Assembly (NCBI GenBank): GCA_947490345.1
Contig: CANLGL010000052.1
Coordinates: 1-39,020, forward strand
Direction: 5' to 3'
DNA length: 39,020 nucleotides
DNA from: Deltaproteobacteria bacterium
GTDB lineage: Bacteria > Myxococcota_A > UBA796 > SXON01
In this document: positions 24,323 through 34,519 of the stretch, piece after piece
How the letters are laid out: each line of letters begins with the position of its first letter
Numbering within the stretch: the first letter of the stretch is position 1
Notes under the pieces: generated by a model
Databases searched by the model: none
Told to the model about the DNA's origin: nothing
What the model saw: only the letters and a program-made list of their open reading frames with translations
Program-made: the position numbers and the translations under genes

Positions 24323-25294
24323 TCAAGACCGGCTCGGCGGCGCATCCTCGCGGGCCAAGACCACTGCCTTCTGGCCGCCCGGAGGCACCACCCCGACTAC
24401 CGTGGTCCCCTCGAAGCAGACCACGGCCACGTCCCCGCCACGACACGACGCGGGCGCGACCCCGGTTTGGATGAATCGGCGCGCGTCCAGCGGCGAAAGC
24501 GTCACCCGCGGCAGGTGCGCCAGCGCGGTGGCGGGGCTGATGGCGAAGGGGGCAAGCCCCTCGATGATCGAGGCGCGGTCACGCCACGGGACACGATCCT
24601 CCCGGCGGGTGGCGCGAAGCACATTGATCCAATCGGGAGAGCCCCCCACGATGGTGGCCAGTCGCGACATCGAAACCGCGGCGTCCAGCTTGAAGAGCCC
24701 GCTGCCTTCGCGCCGCAGCTCACCGAGGTGGCCGACGGTGCCGAGTTGTTCGGCGATCTGCTCGGCCAGAACGCGCGCATAGGTGCCGCGGCTACACCGG
24801 ATGCGGACGCGAATGGTGTCCTCGGTGACCTCGAGCATCTCCATGCCGTAGATCCGGATCGGTCGCGCCCGCGCCTCGACCTCTTCGCCGGCACGGGCGT
24901 AGGCGTACAGCGGCTTTCCCTGGACCTTCACCGCCGAGTACTTGGGCGGCGTCTGCTGCCGTTCACCCACGAAGCTCTGCAAGACGGCGTCGACCTCACG
25001 GGGCTTGTAGGCACGCACGGGCGCTTCGGCGATGGTCTGCCCGGTCGGGTCACCCGTGTCGGTCTGGGTCCCGAGACGGACGAACGCGTCGTAGATCTTC
25101 TCGCTTTCGTCCAGGTAGGAGATGAGCCGCGTCGCGCCGCCGAGCGCCAGCGGCAGCACCCCGGTTGCGAACGGGTCCAGCGTCCCGGTGTGGCCCACCT
25201 TCTTGAGCCCGGTGACCGCGCGAACCACAGCCACGATGTCGTGCGAGGTGACGCCGGGCGGCTTGTCGATGACGACGAACCCGTCGGCGATCAC
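24323..25294 (-). CDS. truB: tRNA pseudouridine-55 synthase TruB
   Basis: The product has 323 residues. The catalytic Asp40 is in GHTGTLDPFATGVL. IDKPPGVTSHD at the N-terminus, PPKYSAVKVQG and CSRGTYARVLA are TruB signatures, and a C-terminal PUA-like part follows. It makes pseudouridine 55 in the T-loop of tRNAs. GTG start overlapping the rbfA stop (GTGA), the usual rbfA-truB coupling. Confidence 0.96.
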   Translation of the reverse strand: MIADGFVVIDKPPGVTSHDIVAVVRAVTGLKKVGHTGTLDPFATGVLPLALGGATRLISYLDESEKIYDAFVRLGTQTDTGDPTGQTIAEAPVRAYKPREVDAVLQSFVGERQQTPPKYSAVKVQGKPLYAYARAGEEVEARARPIRIYGMEMLEVTEDTIRVRIRCSRGTYARVLAEQIAEQLGTVGHLGELRREGSGLFKLDAAVSMSRLATIVGGSPDWINVLRATRREDRVPWRDRASIIEGLAPFAISPATALAHLPRVTLSPLDARRFIQTGVAPASCRGGDVAVVCFEGTTVVGVVPPGGQKAVVLAREDAPPSRS

Positions 25295-25650
25295 GAGGGT
25301 TCCTCTCCGTCGCGACGAATCCGGGCGAAGAGGTCGTCCATCTGAGCCGCGTACTCGACGTTGCGGTCGAGCTCGAAGCGCAACTCCGGTGAGTGGCGGA
25401 TGCCGAGCGAGCGCCCGACCGGCCCCCGGAGCATGGGCGCCACCGCCTTGAGCCCCGCCGCGATCGCCGCGCGATCACCGATGCCCCCGAAGGGCAGCCA
25501 GCGAATCGTCGCGACCGAAAGATCGTCGGTCACCGTGACCCCGAGGACGCTGACGTTGCCAACGCGCGGATCGATCACGCCCTCGCGCAACAGTCGCGTG
25601 ACCTCTTCCTGAACCCGAACCGCAATGCGGTCTGCGCGATGGCCAGCCAT
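25291..25650 (-). CDS. rbfA: Ribosome-binding factor A
   Basis: The product has 119 residues, a typical length. It starts with GHRADRIAVRVQEEVTRLL and contains RHSPELRFELDRNVEYA, the family's KH-domain end. It acts in 30S maturation (16S 5' end). Usually infB lies upstream; here an unrelated Pro-rich gene ends 9 nt before it. Confidence 0.94.
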   Translation of the reverse strand: MAGHRADRIAVRVQEEVTRLLREGVIDPRVGNVSVLGVTVTDDLSVATIRWLPFGGIGDRAAIAAGLKAVAPMLRGPVGRSLGIRHSPELRFELDRNVEYAAQMDDLFARIRRDGEEPS

Positions 25651-25659
25651 GGGCGCGGG

Positions 25660-27246
25660 CTAACCCTTCCCCTCAAGCTCCGCGATGCGGCTCTCCAACT
25701 CGGCGATGCGCACGCGCTGCTCGTCCACCTTTCGGCGAAGATGGCGGACCAGCGTCGTCGGACTGCGGTGCACGATGCCGTCGCCGTCGTCGGCGGGGGT
25801 CAAGGTGACGGCGTTCTTCCAGCGGTCTACCGCCAGCCCAGGTGACGGCGGCGCCGGGGCGGCAAGGGGCTTCGGGGCGGCTGCCGGGTCGGCAAGTTCG
25901 ACGATCGCGTCCTCGAGATCGTGCACGGAGCGCGAACGGCCCAGGCCGCGGGGGGCCGGCACAGGCTCGAGTGCCAAAGGGGCCTCGAGCGCCGAGGCGG
26001 GCTCTGGCGACGGGAGCGCCTCCGACTCGGACTGGCTCGGCGGGGGGGCGACCTCCAGCCCGCGAATCCGCGGCACCTCCTCCGAAGCGAAGACGCCGTC
26101 GGCCTCAGCGTCGCCGCGGCGCACGGTGACGTGCTCGGTGGACTGCCGATACGACGGCAGGTCGACGGAGAAGACCGCCTCGTCCTCAACGTCGCTGAAC
26201 TGGGCGAAGAACGCGGCGGCGCCACCCCCTGCGACTTCCGCGGGCGCCGCGCGCGGCGGGGCAGCCCGCACCGGTTCCGTGGGTTGAGCCGGCGGTTCCG
26301 AAGCCGGCGGCGGCGCCCCCCCCAACTCCAAGGTCTCGGCCTCATCGAGGTCACCGTCGGCCTCGCCCAACGCCAAGGACTCGGCGTCCTCGACGCTGGC
26401 ATCGGCCTCACCCAACGAGAGGATGGCCGTTTCGTCCTCTTTGGGGAGGACCACTGTCGGAGCGTCGTTCTGCCAACCCGGCGGAGGAGGGGGCGGCGGC
26501 GGCAGCACCCGTCTGGGCGACACCGTCGCGTCGGGCGCGGCCCGCGGCCGGACCACCTCGTAGTCGGCGAGGTTCGTGACCGCCCTGCCGGCCCGAGCAG
26601 GCGGAACCAGCGGCGGGGGCGGTGGGGACGGCGTGGGAGCCGGGGGTGGCGGCGGCGGCGGCTCTCCCACGGCTGCGGGTTTGCGCCCCGCGATGCCGGG
26701 TCGGGGGGCGTCGGCGAGGACGGGAAGGCCTTCCTGGCTGGGTCCGGTCAGCGACGCGAGCGCCGAGTCGGCGTCCTCGTGCTCTTCGTTGTGCACCGTC
26801 ATGCTGTCAAGCGCCTGACGCAGCTCACTCAGCGACGGTCGGCGCGTCTTTGCTTTGCTCGGGCGCGCTTCAGCAGCCGGAGTTGCGATGGGCAGCGCGG
26901 CATAGCGGAAGCCGCCGTCGACGACAATCTCCATGTCCAGCCAGCGGTCGAGCTCGATTCGCTCGAGCTGACCCTCTTCGATGCGGTTGAGCAGGTGCCC
27001 CTGGCGGGCGCGCCCACCATCCCAAACGAGGATGAAGCGGGTGCTGCGGAGCTGCTGCGGCGTGAGGCGCTCCTCGATGCCCACCGGCCGCGCCGGCGGA
27101 TCGATGAGCACGCCTGGACGGGCGACGCGGAGGATTCCCTTCCCTTCCTGGGCCTCGAAGCGCAACGAATACGCACCCTCCGCGACGTTCTGTCGCCGAA
27201 TCCACAGGCGGAATCGGGGAGGATGGGCCTGAGAATCGAGGGGCAT
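25660..27246 (-). CDS. Large Pro/Ala-rich protein with N-terminal folded domain and C-terminal coiled coil
   Basis: The product has 528 residues. Residues 1-125 form a compact strand-rich domain (RFRLWIRRQNVAEG, RFILVWDGGRARQG) that I do not recognise. Residues about 130-470 are a low-complexity linker with poly-Pro blocks and acidic repeats such as LGEADASVEDAESLALGEAD. The last 30 residues (RRKVDEQRVRIAELESRIAELE) are a heptad coiled coil. No signal or membrane segment is present, so it is cytosolic. It occupies the place before rbfA where infB is common, but shares nothing with IF-2. A scaffold or regulatory role is only a guess. Confidence 0.75.
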   Translation of the reverse strand: MPLDSQAHPPRFRLWIRRQNVAEGAYSLRFEAQEGKGILRVARPGVLIDPPARPVGIEERLTPQQLRSTRFILVWDGGRARQGHLLNRIEEGQLERIELDRWLDMEIVVDGGFRYAALPIATPAAEARPSKAKTRRPSLSELRQALDSMTVHNEEHEDADSALASLTGPSQEGLPVLADAPRPGIAGRKPAAVGEPPPPPPPAPTPSPPPPPLVPPARAGRAVTNLADYEVVRPRAAPDATVSPRRVLPPPPPPPPGWQNDAPTVVLPKEDETAILSLGEADASVEDAESLALGEADGDLDEAETLELGGAPPPASEPPAQPTEPVRAAPPRAAPAEVAGGGAAAFFAQFSDVEDEAVFSVDLPSYRQSTEHVTVRRGDAEADGVFASEEVPRIRGLEVAPPPSQSESEALPSPEPASALEAPLALEPVPAPRGLGRSRSVHDLEDAIVELADPAAAPKPLAAPAPPSPGLAVDRWKNAVTLTPADDGDGIVHRSPTTLVRHLRRKVDEQRVRIAELESRIAELEGKG

Positions 27247-27256
27247 GGGGGGGCCC

Positions 27257-27262
27257 AGTGTA
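27257..27262 (-). promoter_or_regulatory. TACACT -10-like box
   Basis: On the minus strand TACACT is 10 nt before ATG 27246. The gap is all G and C without a Shine-Dalgarno. It would drive the Pro-rich gene, rbfA and truB. Confidence 0.35.
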
Positions 27263-27325
27263 TCGCGGACCCCCGCAAGCGGCTCACTCGCTCGGTGCGC
27301 CGTTGCCGAAGTGTTGCGCGGAAAC

Positions 27326-27331
27326 TACAAT
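27326..27331 (+). promoter_or_regulatory. TACAAT -10-like box (leadered)
   Basis: TACAAT is 21 nt before ATG 27353. A strong AGGGAG Shine-Dalgarno (27342-27347) lies 5 nt before the start. Confidence 0.45.
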
Positions 27332-27352
27332 CAGCCCGAACAGGGAGTCCAA

Positions 27353-27544
27353 ATGGGCATCGCGCGATCGGTCCTCCGGGGCCTCAAAGACAAGGTCATG
27401 AGCCGGTACGGGGAGAAGATTGTGTCGACCCTCGGCGACACCTCCTCGGACGCACCCAACAAGTTCTCGGAGCCCAAGCGCAACCTGTACGACGAGTTGG
27501 AGAAGGAAGGGCGGATCGACAAAAAGCCTGGGGACGATCGCTGA
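27353..27544 (+). CDS. Small basic/acidic protein of unknown function (63 aa)
   Basis: A strong Shine-Dalgarno supports ATG 27353. The N-terminal half (MGIARSVLRGLKDKVMSRYG) is a basic amphipathic helix; the C-terminal half is charged, with DELEKEGRIDKKP. No transmembrane segment or Cys is present. It converges on the porin gene with only 3 nt between the stops. No family is recognised. It is likely a real gene, given its own promoter-like box and ribosome-binding site. Confidence 0.75.
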   Translation: MGIARSVLRGLKDKVMSRYGEKIVSTLGDTSSDAPNKFSEPKRNLYDELEKEGRIDKKPGDDR

Positions 27545-27547
27545 GCG

Positions 27548-28558
27548 TCAGAAACGAACGGTCGCAGCGGCGTCGAACCGGTCCGAGATGGCGGACTCGC
27601 CGAGCCCGCTGCGCCACGCCAACTGCAGCTTCACGTCGTGCATCCAGGCGGGGGACTCCGGAACGTAGAGGTTGAGGCCGCCCTCGATGGAGAGTTCCGG
27701 CTGGGTGAGATCGTCGGTCACATCGGCGTCGAGGCCACCGAACCGACCAACCAACTCCAGGTGGTCGCGCGCCCAAGGAGCGGGGATGAACAGCCCGAGT
27801 TGGCCGTAGCCGCCGGCGCCCTCGACGTAGAACCCGCTCCGCTCGAGATACTCGCCTTGTAGCGAGAAGATGCCGAACGCGACCTGAATATCCGCCTCCC
27901 ATGCGCTCAACAGCTCGGTCTCCGCGTCCACGGCCGTCGGATCATGGCTCACGGCAGCGCCGATCCCGATGAACGGCTCCCGCATCGTGCCTTCGACAGG
28001 GCGCTCACGCGGCCCCAGGGGCAGCAGTTGAAGGCGCGCGGTGCTCAGGACCGAGGGAACGAGCTCCCCGTCGTCCTGGTATTTCGGCCCCGTCTCAAAC
28101 GCCGCCACCGAGAGGGTGCCGCGGATCTTCTGGGCAATGGGCAGGCGGAACTCGGCCATCGCACCCGGATACCGGCCGAAAGCCACCTCCGCCACCACCG
28201 GGGCGTAGTTCGGCAACTGGAGCCGGTAATCAGTGGCCAGCGCCTGCACCCCGAAGGGCACCTTGAACCGCCCGGCATACACGGCGACGACGGCGTGCGG
28301 CGACCAGGCCACGAAGGCATCCGTGCCGGAAAGAGAGCCGTTCGACGCCGCCGCAACCTCGACACGACCGCGCAGATGGAGCGCCGCCGACTGCGCTTCG
28401 ATCCCGACGCGGGCGGCCGCTTCGATCCGGGGCGCGCCCTCGCCCGCCGCGGCCTCGGGCACCGATTCCTCCCAGGTCACCCGCGGCTGCACCCACGCGA
28501 ACGGCCGCACGTCGAAGTCCGGATCAGCCGCGAAGGACACGCTCACCCAAAACAGCAT
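27548..28558 (-). CDS. Putative outer-membrane porin (phosphate-selective porin O/P-like)
   Basis: The product has 336 residues. A short leader (MLFWVSVSFA|AD) is followed by alternating strands. GRFKVPFGVQALATDYRL and the following segment match the region around the first strands of OprO/OprP-like porins. It ends in ...ATVRF, the C-terminal Phe needed for BamA-dependent assembly. An upstream extension of the frame lies opposite the flippase gene and is rejected. Confidence 0.75.
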   Translation of the reverse strand: MLFWVSVSFAADPDFDVRPFAWVQPRVTWEESVPEAAAGEGAPRIEAAARVGIEAQSAALHLRGRVEVAAASNGSLSGTDAFVAWSPHAVVAVYAGRFKVPFGVQALATDYRLQLPNYAPVVAEVAFGRYPGAMAEFRLPIAQKIRGTLSVAAFETGPKYQDDGELVPSVLSTARLQLLPLGPRERPVEGTMREPFIGIGAAVSHDPTAVDAETELLSAWEADIQVAFGIFSLQGEYLERSGFYVEGAGGYGQLGLFIPAPWARDHLELVGRFGGLDADVTDDLTQPELSIEGGLNLYVPESPAWMHDVKLQLAWRSGLGESAISDRFDAAATVRF

Positions 28559-28564
28559 CCGGCG

Positions 28565-28570
28565 AGGGTA
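28565..28570 (-). promoter_or_regulatory. TACCCT -10-like box, leaderless-type spacing
   Basis: On the minus strand TACCCT ends 6 nt before ATG 28558 with no Shine-Dalgarno in the gap. Confidence 0.4.
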
Positions 28571-28609
28571 GCCCGCGCGCTCCCCCGATGCTGGGATAAC
28601 CCCGCGGCG

Positions 28610-30061
28610 ATGTCGGTCGGGCGCACCGCACTCTGGCTCGTACCGCTGGCGCTGGTGGCGCGCGGCGCGGGCTTTGTCGTCCCGCTGGTGATCGCCTCGT
28701 GGTTCGGCGTGCGCCCCGAGACCGACGCCTTCTTCTTCGCGCTGAGCGTCCCGAGTTTCCTCCTCGTGCTCGCCAGCAACGCGATGGGGACCGTGGCTGT
28801 CCCCCCGCTGGCTCGCCTCCGCGTCGACGCCCCTGAGCGCCTCGCCCACGTGGTCAGTGGGGCGGCCGCCGCCGCGGCGCTCGTCGCGACCACGACCGGG
28901 GCGACGTTCGCCTTGGCGGTCCCGCTGGTCGTGCCGCTTTTGACACGCTTCGACGCGAACACCCAGGCCATTGCGGCGCGCCACACCTGGATGCTCCTTC
29001 CCTTTGTCGCCGGCGTGGCGGCGATCGCGGTGATTCGCGCGGCGTGCGAGGTGATGGGCGCCTTCCGCCTCGCCGCGATGGCCCCCATCGCGCGGGCCAC
29101 GGCCATGCTGGGCACGGTGGCGCTCTGCTTCGAGTACGGCGTGGACGCGCTCCCCGCGGGGATGTGCGCCGGTGCGGCGGCCGAGTTGGCGTGGTTGGCT
29201 TGGGTCCTGGCGCGGACGGGCGTGCAGCTGAGACGACCGGGCTGGCCGGCAGACCTGGGCATCGCGGCGGGCGCGATCCTCCCGGTGCTCGCAGGCGAGG
29301 CGATGGTGGCGCTGAACCTGGTCGTCGACAAGGGCTTCGCCAGCGCGCTCCCCGAGGGCAGCGTCACGCTCTTGGAGTACGCCGACCGCGCGCGGGTGAT
29401 TCCGCAAACGCTCTTGGAGTCGAGCCTCCTGGTGGTGGCGTTCAACACGTGGGCGGCGGCGCGGGCCGTAGGGGATCGGGGCGCCCAGCGAGAGGGGGTG
29501 AGCCAAGCGCTGCGCTGGGTTTTCCTACTCGCGCCGCCCGTGCTTGCAGGGATGGTCGTGGCCCGCGAGGCTCTGGTCCGCACGCTGTTCCTGCATGGGG
29601 CGTTCCCCGAGAGCGGCGTGCGCGCGTGCGCCGACACCCTCGGGGCGTTCGTGCCCGGCATCTTCGCGTCCCTGGTAGGCGCGCTGCTCGTCAAGGCCCA
29701 CATCGTCGACGGGCGCTTCCGCTTGGTCCTGGTTCTCGGCGCCATTTCCTTGGGCACGAATGCGGCCCTCAACGCGCTCCTGGCGCCGCGCTTCGGACTC
29801 CCTGGCCTGGCAGCGTCCACCTCCGCAACCACCGTCCTCATCAGCGTTCTGAGCTGGAGTCTCTTGCGCGGACCGGGGGAAAGAGCGCCTCGCCTCGCGA
29901 CGGACGGCGCGATCGTCGCCCTCTTGAGCGCGGCCGGCGCGCTGGCGCTGGTCGATCTGGGCGCGACCTCGCCCCTGGACCCGCGTCTGTGGGTGGCCGC
30001 GGTCCCCTTCGTCGTGCTCTTCGCGTGGGGCGCACGTGCCGCGCGCCGGGGCGGCGCGTGA
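28610..30061 (+). CDS. MurJ/MviN-like lipid-linked oligosaccharide flippase
   Basis: The product has 483 residues with about 13-14 hydrophobic segments. The N-terminal ALVARGAGFVVPLVIASWFG and PETDAFFFAL resemble the MVF/MurJ family's first helices. It may flip lipid II or another undecaprenyl-linked glycan. Because it shares GTGA overlaps with an O-antigen ligase and a glycosyltransferase, I favour a surface-polysaccharide flippase over the housekeeping MurJ. TAACCC, 7 nt before the ATG, is a weak -10 match. Confidence 0.82.
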   Translation: MSVGRTALWLVPLALVARGAGFVVPLVIASWFGVRPETDAFFFALSVPSFLLVLASNAMGTVAVPPLARLRVDAPERLAHVVSGAAAAAALVATTTGATFALAVPLVVPLLTRFDANTQAIAARHTWMLLPFVAGVAAIAVIRAACEVMGAFRLAAMAPIARATAMLGTVALCFEYGVDALPAGMCAGAAAELAWLAWVLARTGVQLRRPGWPADLGIAAGAILPVLAGEAMVALNLVVDKGFASALPEGSVTLLEYADRARVIPQTLLESSLLVVAFNTWAAARAVGDRGAQREGVSQALRWVFLLAPPVLAGMVVAREALVRTLFLHGAFPESGVRACADTLGAFVPGIFASLVGALLVKAHIVDGRFRLVLVLGAISLGTNAALNALLAPRFGLPGLAASTSATTVLISVLSWSLLRGPGERAPRLATDGAIVALLSAAGALALVDLGATSPLDPRLWVAAVPFVVLFAWGARAARRGGA

Positions 30062-31239
30062 CCCACACCGCACGATTGGCCGGACCCGTCGACGCGATAT
30101 TGGCGGTCGCGGCGGTGGTGGTTCTAGTCGCCTGGCCCTACATAGAGCTCGGCGGGGCCGTACCGATCGGGGCTTGGCAGGCGGATGCCCCGATCGCCGA
30201 CCTCGCTGCCCTGGCGTTTTTTCCGTTGGCGGTCCTCACCCTGTGGCGAGGTCAGCTCCCGCACGGATTCGTCGGCTATGTGGTGATGCTCGGCGTCGGC
30301 GTGGCCGGTTCGCTCCTGGCCGTTGATCGGGGCGCCGCCCTCCACGAACTCGCCCGCAAGCCGATTTTCTTGGGGCTGGTGTACGGGGTGGGGCTGGCGG
30401 CGTTCGTGGCGCGGACGGCCCACATCGTCGTCGTTCGCCGTGCGCTTGTGGCGACGGTAACGGTGTGTGCGTGCATCTCGCTCGCGACGAGCGCCGGCCG
30501 GATCCTTGCGGGCGACACCTTGTGGTTCCACGCCATCAGCGGCCTCACCAACAACCACAAGACGCTCGCGGTGGCGTTGGCGCCGACCTTGCCGCTCCTG
30601 TGGGCCTGGGACGCCCCTCCCCGCGAGGTGCGCATTCAGCGCGGGGTCGTCGCGCTCGCTGCTCTTGCCCTGGCCGCCAGTCTCTCGCGCACCGCTTGGA
30701 TCAGCGCCGTGCTCGCTGCGACGTATTTCATGGTCGTCGGCGGCCGCCCACTCGCGGCGCGGCGGGCCGTGATTCCCCTGCTGCTCCTCGCCGGGCTGTG
30801 GGGGGCTACCTACCTGCCGCTCTACCTTCCCTATCGATCCATCACCCAGATCGACGCGCTTCGGTCGCGACACAGCATCGACCTGCGAAGCTCGGGCCTC
30901 TTCGTCGCTCATCCCCTGGTCGGCGCGAGCCCTGGCGCCTCGGTGAGGACCGAGCTGTCGACCTTTCCGCACTACCGGGTCAACGGCGTCGACGCGCACG
31001 GTGTCGCGCAGAAGGTCGGCGCCGAGTACGGGCTGATCGGCCTGTGCGGGTACGGCGCATTCGTGTTCGCGCCGGGTCGGCGCGTTCGGTCACGACACCG
31101 AGACGGCGACGGGAGGTGGCCGGCTTTCGTTGCGCTGCACAGCAACCTGCTCCTTTCGACCGAGACCTTCTCCCAAACTCACTGGGTCGTGCTCGCCGTG
31201 GTGCTGGGGCTGACCGAGCGGGAGGAGCGCCCGTCGTGA
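30058..31239 (+). CDS. O-antigen ligase/polymerase-like membrane protein (Wzy_C/WaaL family)
   Basis: The product has 393 residues and starts with GTG in a GTGA overlap. About ten hydrophobic helices surround a large periplasmic loop (about 260-330) containing LVGASPGASV and HGVAQKVGAEYGLIGL, the region conserved in O-antigen ligases. It would transfer or polymerise undecaprenyl-linked glycans on the periplasmic side. Ligase and polymerase roles cannot be told apart from sequence. Confidence 0.8.
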   Translation: MTHTARLAGPVDAILAVAAVVVLVAWPYIELGGAVPIGAWQADAPIADLAALAFFPLAVLTLWRGQLPHGFVGYVVMLGVGVAGSLLAVDRGAALHELARKPIFLGLVYGVGLAAFVARTAHIVVVRRALVATVTVCACISLATSAGRILAGDTLWFHAISGLTNNHKTLAVALAPTLPLLWAWDAPPREVRIQRGVVALAALALAASLSRTAWISAVLAATYFMVVGGRPLAARRAVIPLLLLAGLWGATYLPLYLPYRSITQIDALRSRHSIDLRSSGLFVAHPLVGASPGASVRTELSTFPHYRVNGVDAHGVAQKVGAEYGLIGLCGYGAFVFAPGRRVRSRHRDGDGRWPAFVALHSNLLLSTETFSQTHWVVLAVVLGLTEREERPS

Positions 31240-32432
31240 AGCTGCTCCTGATCAACAGCTTCCTGCACCCGCGCGGCGGCGATACCACGCTGTTTTTTTC
31301 GGAGTGGGCCGGCTGGGAGGCCCGCGGCGTCGAGGTCATCCCCTTTGCGATGCGCCACCCCGACAACATCGTCTCGCCCTGGGCGGAGCGCTTTCCGGTG
31401 TGGCGATCGCCCCGCGCCGCGGCGACGCTCTCCGAACGGGTCCGGGCAATGGTTCGCGCGACATGGAACCTCGAGGCGACCAGCGCGCTGCGACGCCTCA
31501 TCCGAGATGTGCGCCCCGACGCCGCGCACGCCCACCACCTGCACCGCCACCTCACGCCGGCGATCTTCCCGGTGCTCCGCGCGGCGGGGGTCCGCAGCGC
31601 GTGGACCCTCCACGATCACGAGCTGGTCTGCCCCAACGGGCTGCGGTACACCGGCGGCGAACCGTGCTTCCGCTGCCAAGGTGGCCATTACGCCGCCGCG
31701 GTCGTGCACCGCTGCAAGGACGACTCCACCTCTGCCAGCTTGGCGGTGGCAGCAGAAAAGGCGGTGCACCGGTCGCTCCGCGCGCACCTCGCTCCCGACG
31801 TGTACATCGCGCCCTCCGCCGCGCTTTTGGACGGCCTCACCGCCGACGGCCTCTCCGCCGCGCGCTGCGTGCACGTGCCCAACCTCGTCGAAGTCGAGGC
31901 GCCACCCGGTCAGCAGGGCGCCAACGTGATCTTCGCCGGCCGGCTCACGATCGAGAAGGGAATCCTGGTCCTTGCCGCGCTGGCACGCGCGATGCCGAGC
32001 GTGCGCTTCGACGTGTACGGCGATGGCCCCGCGAAGCCGGCGCTTGTGGGCCTCGCGAACGTGTGCCTGTTGGGCGCCCGGCCACGCGCCGAGGTGCATG
32101 ATGCGCTCGCGACGGCCGGCGTGGTTGTCCTCCCTTCGTTGTGGCCTGAGAACCAGCCGTACGCGGTGCTGGAATCGCAGATGCTCGGGCGCGCGGTCGT
32201 CGCTAGCGCGGTCGGCGGCGTGCCGGAGATCGTGACCTCCGAGGTCGACGGGCTTCTGGTTCCGCCGGGAGACGTCGGCGAGCTGGCGAGGGCGGTGGGA
32301 AGGGTGTTGGCCGATCGAACGCTGGCCGCCCGACTCGGGAATGCGGCGCGCGCGCGCGTCCAGGCCAACCACGGCGCGGAGCAGTGGTTCTCGCGGATGG
32401 AGGAGGTGTTGGGGGTGCGCTGCGGGAACTGA
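31236..32432 (+). CDS. GT4-family glycosyltransferase
   Basis: The product has 398 residues and starts with GTG in a GTGA overlap with the ligase gene. The GT-B fold has an N-terminal domain with HPRGGDTTLFF and HAHHLHRH, and a C-terminal domain with FAGRLTIEKGI and the EX7E-type PENQPYAVLESQ. A cysteine group (CPNG, CFRCQGGHY, HRC) in the N-terminal domain is found in a subset of GT4 enzymes. It probably adds a sugar to the glycan handled by the two upstream proteins. Confidence 0.88.
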   Translation: MKLLLINSFLHPRGGDTTLFFSEWAGWEARGVEVIPFAMRHPDNIVSPWAERFPVWRSPRAAATLSERVRAMVRATWNLEATSALRRLIRDVRPDAAHAHHLHRHLTPAIFPVLRAAGVRSAWTLHDHELVCPNGLRYTGGEPCFRCQGGHYAAAVVHRCKDDSTSASLAVAAEKAVHRSLRAHLAPDVYIAPSAALLDGLTADGLSAARCVHVPNLVEVEAPPGQQGANVIFAGRLTIEKGILVLAALARAMPSVRFDVYGDGPAKPALVGLANVCLLGARPRAEVHDALATAGVVVLPSLWPENQPYAVLESQMLGRAVVASAVGGVPEIVTSEVDGLLVPPGDVGELARAVGRVLADRTLAARLGNAARARVQANHGAEQWFSRMEEVLGVRCGN

Positions 32433-32465
32433 ACCATGCCTTTGTGCACGCGCGCCGATCGGAGA

Positions 32466-32471
32466 TATCCT
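32466..32471 (+). promoter_or_regulatory. TATCCT -10-like box with TTGTGC -35, leaderless-type spacing
   Basis: TATCCT ends 5 nt before ATG 32477. TTGTGC at 32442-32447 lies 18 nt upstream, a plausible -35. No Shine-Dalgarno follows. Confidence 0.5.
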
Positions 32472-32476
32472 CTCCC

Positions 32477-33712
<1,236 letters not shown>

Positions 33713-33720
33713 GCCGAACC

Positions 33721-34410
33721 GTGCTTCTCGGAGAGACGGCGGAGCTGCGCTTCGTCGAGAAGCCCGCCGGGCTCCCAGTCTTCCCACCGCACGCGGATCC
33801 GGAGGGCGACTGCGTGCTGGCACGCCTGCTCGCGGCGTGTCCTGAGCAAGCAAGTGACTTCCCACGGGGGTTCGAAGGCGGCATCGCCCACCGGCTGGAC
33901 ACCCTGACGGGCGGTTTTGTGGTGGTGGCCAAGACCCCCGCGGCGCTGGCTCGACTTCGCGCGGACTGGACGACGCTTCGGAAGGTCTACGAGCTGCGGA
34001 GCTGTGGGGTGGTGTCCTTCCGCGAGACCGTTGTCACCGCGCCGATCGCGAATCACGCCCGCCGCGCCGACCGGGTGGTCGTGCAGCGGTGGGCGCGGGA
34101 ACGACACCGGGGACAGTGGCTCGATGCCGAGACCCGCCTCTGTCGGCTGAGCGACGGACTCTGGCAGGCGGAAATCCACACCGGCGTGCGTCATCAGGTG
34201 CGCGCGCACGCGGCGTTTGCGGGGCTGCCGCTCGACGGGGATGTGCTCTACGGCGGAGCCCCCGGGACCGCACATTTGATGCACGTGGGGATCCAGGGGG
34301 CGGGCTGGTCCTTCGACTACCGCGAGTCGGTCACCCCAAACGACGATGACAAGGTGCCGGCGCCTGCGCCTGCGCCAGTGGCGGTGCCGAGGCCGGCGCC
34401 GAAGCTGTGA
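33721..34410 (+). CDS. RluA-family pseudouridine synthase
   Basis: 229 residues from GTG 33721. The catalytic motif HRLDTLTGG (Asp60) and the RHQVRAHAAFAGLPLDGD segment are characteristic of RluA/RluC-type enzymes, which modify uridines in rRNA or tRNA. The N-terminal S4 domain is missing, as in RluA/TruC-type members, so the target cannot be named. The last 25 residues are a Pro/Ala repeat tail, unusual for the family. Confidence 0.87.
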   Translation: MLLGETAELRFVEKPAGLPVFPPHADPEGDCVLARLLAACPEQASDFPRGFEGGIAHRLDTLTGGFVVVAKTPAALARLRADWTTLRKVYELRSCGVVSFRETVVTAPIANHARRADRVVVQRWARERHRGQWLDAETRLCRLSDGLWQAEIHTGVRHQVRAHAAFAGLPLDGDVLYGGAPGTAHLMHVGIQGAGWSFDYRESVTPNDDDKVPAPAPAPVAVPRPAPKL

Positions 34411-34519
34411 AGCTCCATCCGACCATCGGCCTCGCGTACACGTGCGCGTGGCGTGACTGATCCACCGGCGACCCGAAGGGGCGACCGCCCCCAACCCTCC
34501 TTGCGGTTAGCCCCCGCCC

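Noticed and set aside
25921..27675. Plus-strand open frame of 584 codons opposite the Pro-rich gene
   Set aside because: Arg-rich low-complexity product. The minus strand has a coiled coil, a start with a promoter-like box and close linkage to rbfA. The choice is less secure than elsewhere because the Pro-rich protein has no known domain.
28559..29506. Upstream extension of the porin frame on the minus strand
   Set aside because: It runs opposite the flippase gene and would put the signal peptide in the middle of the protein.
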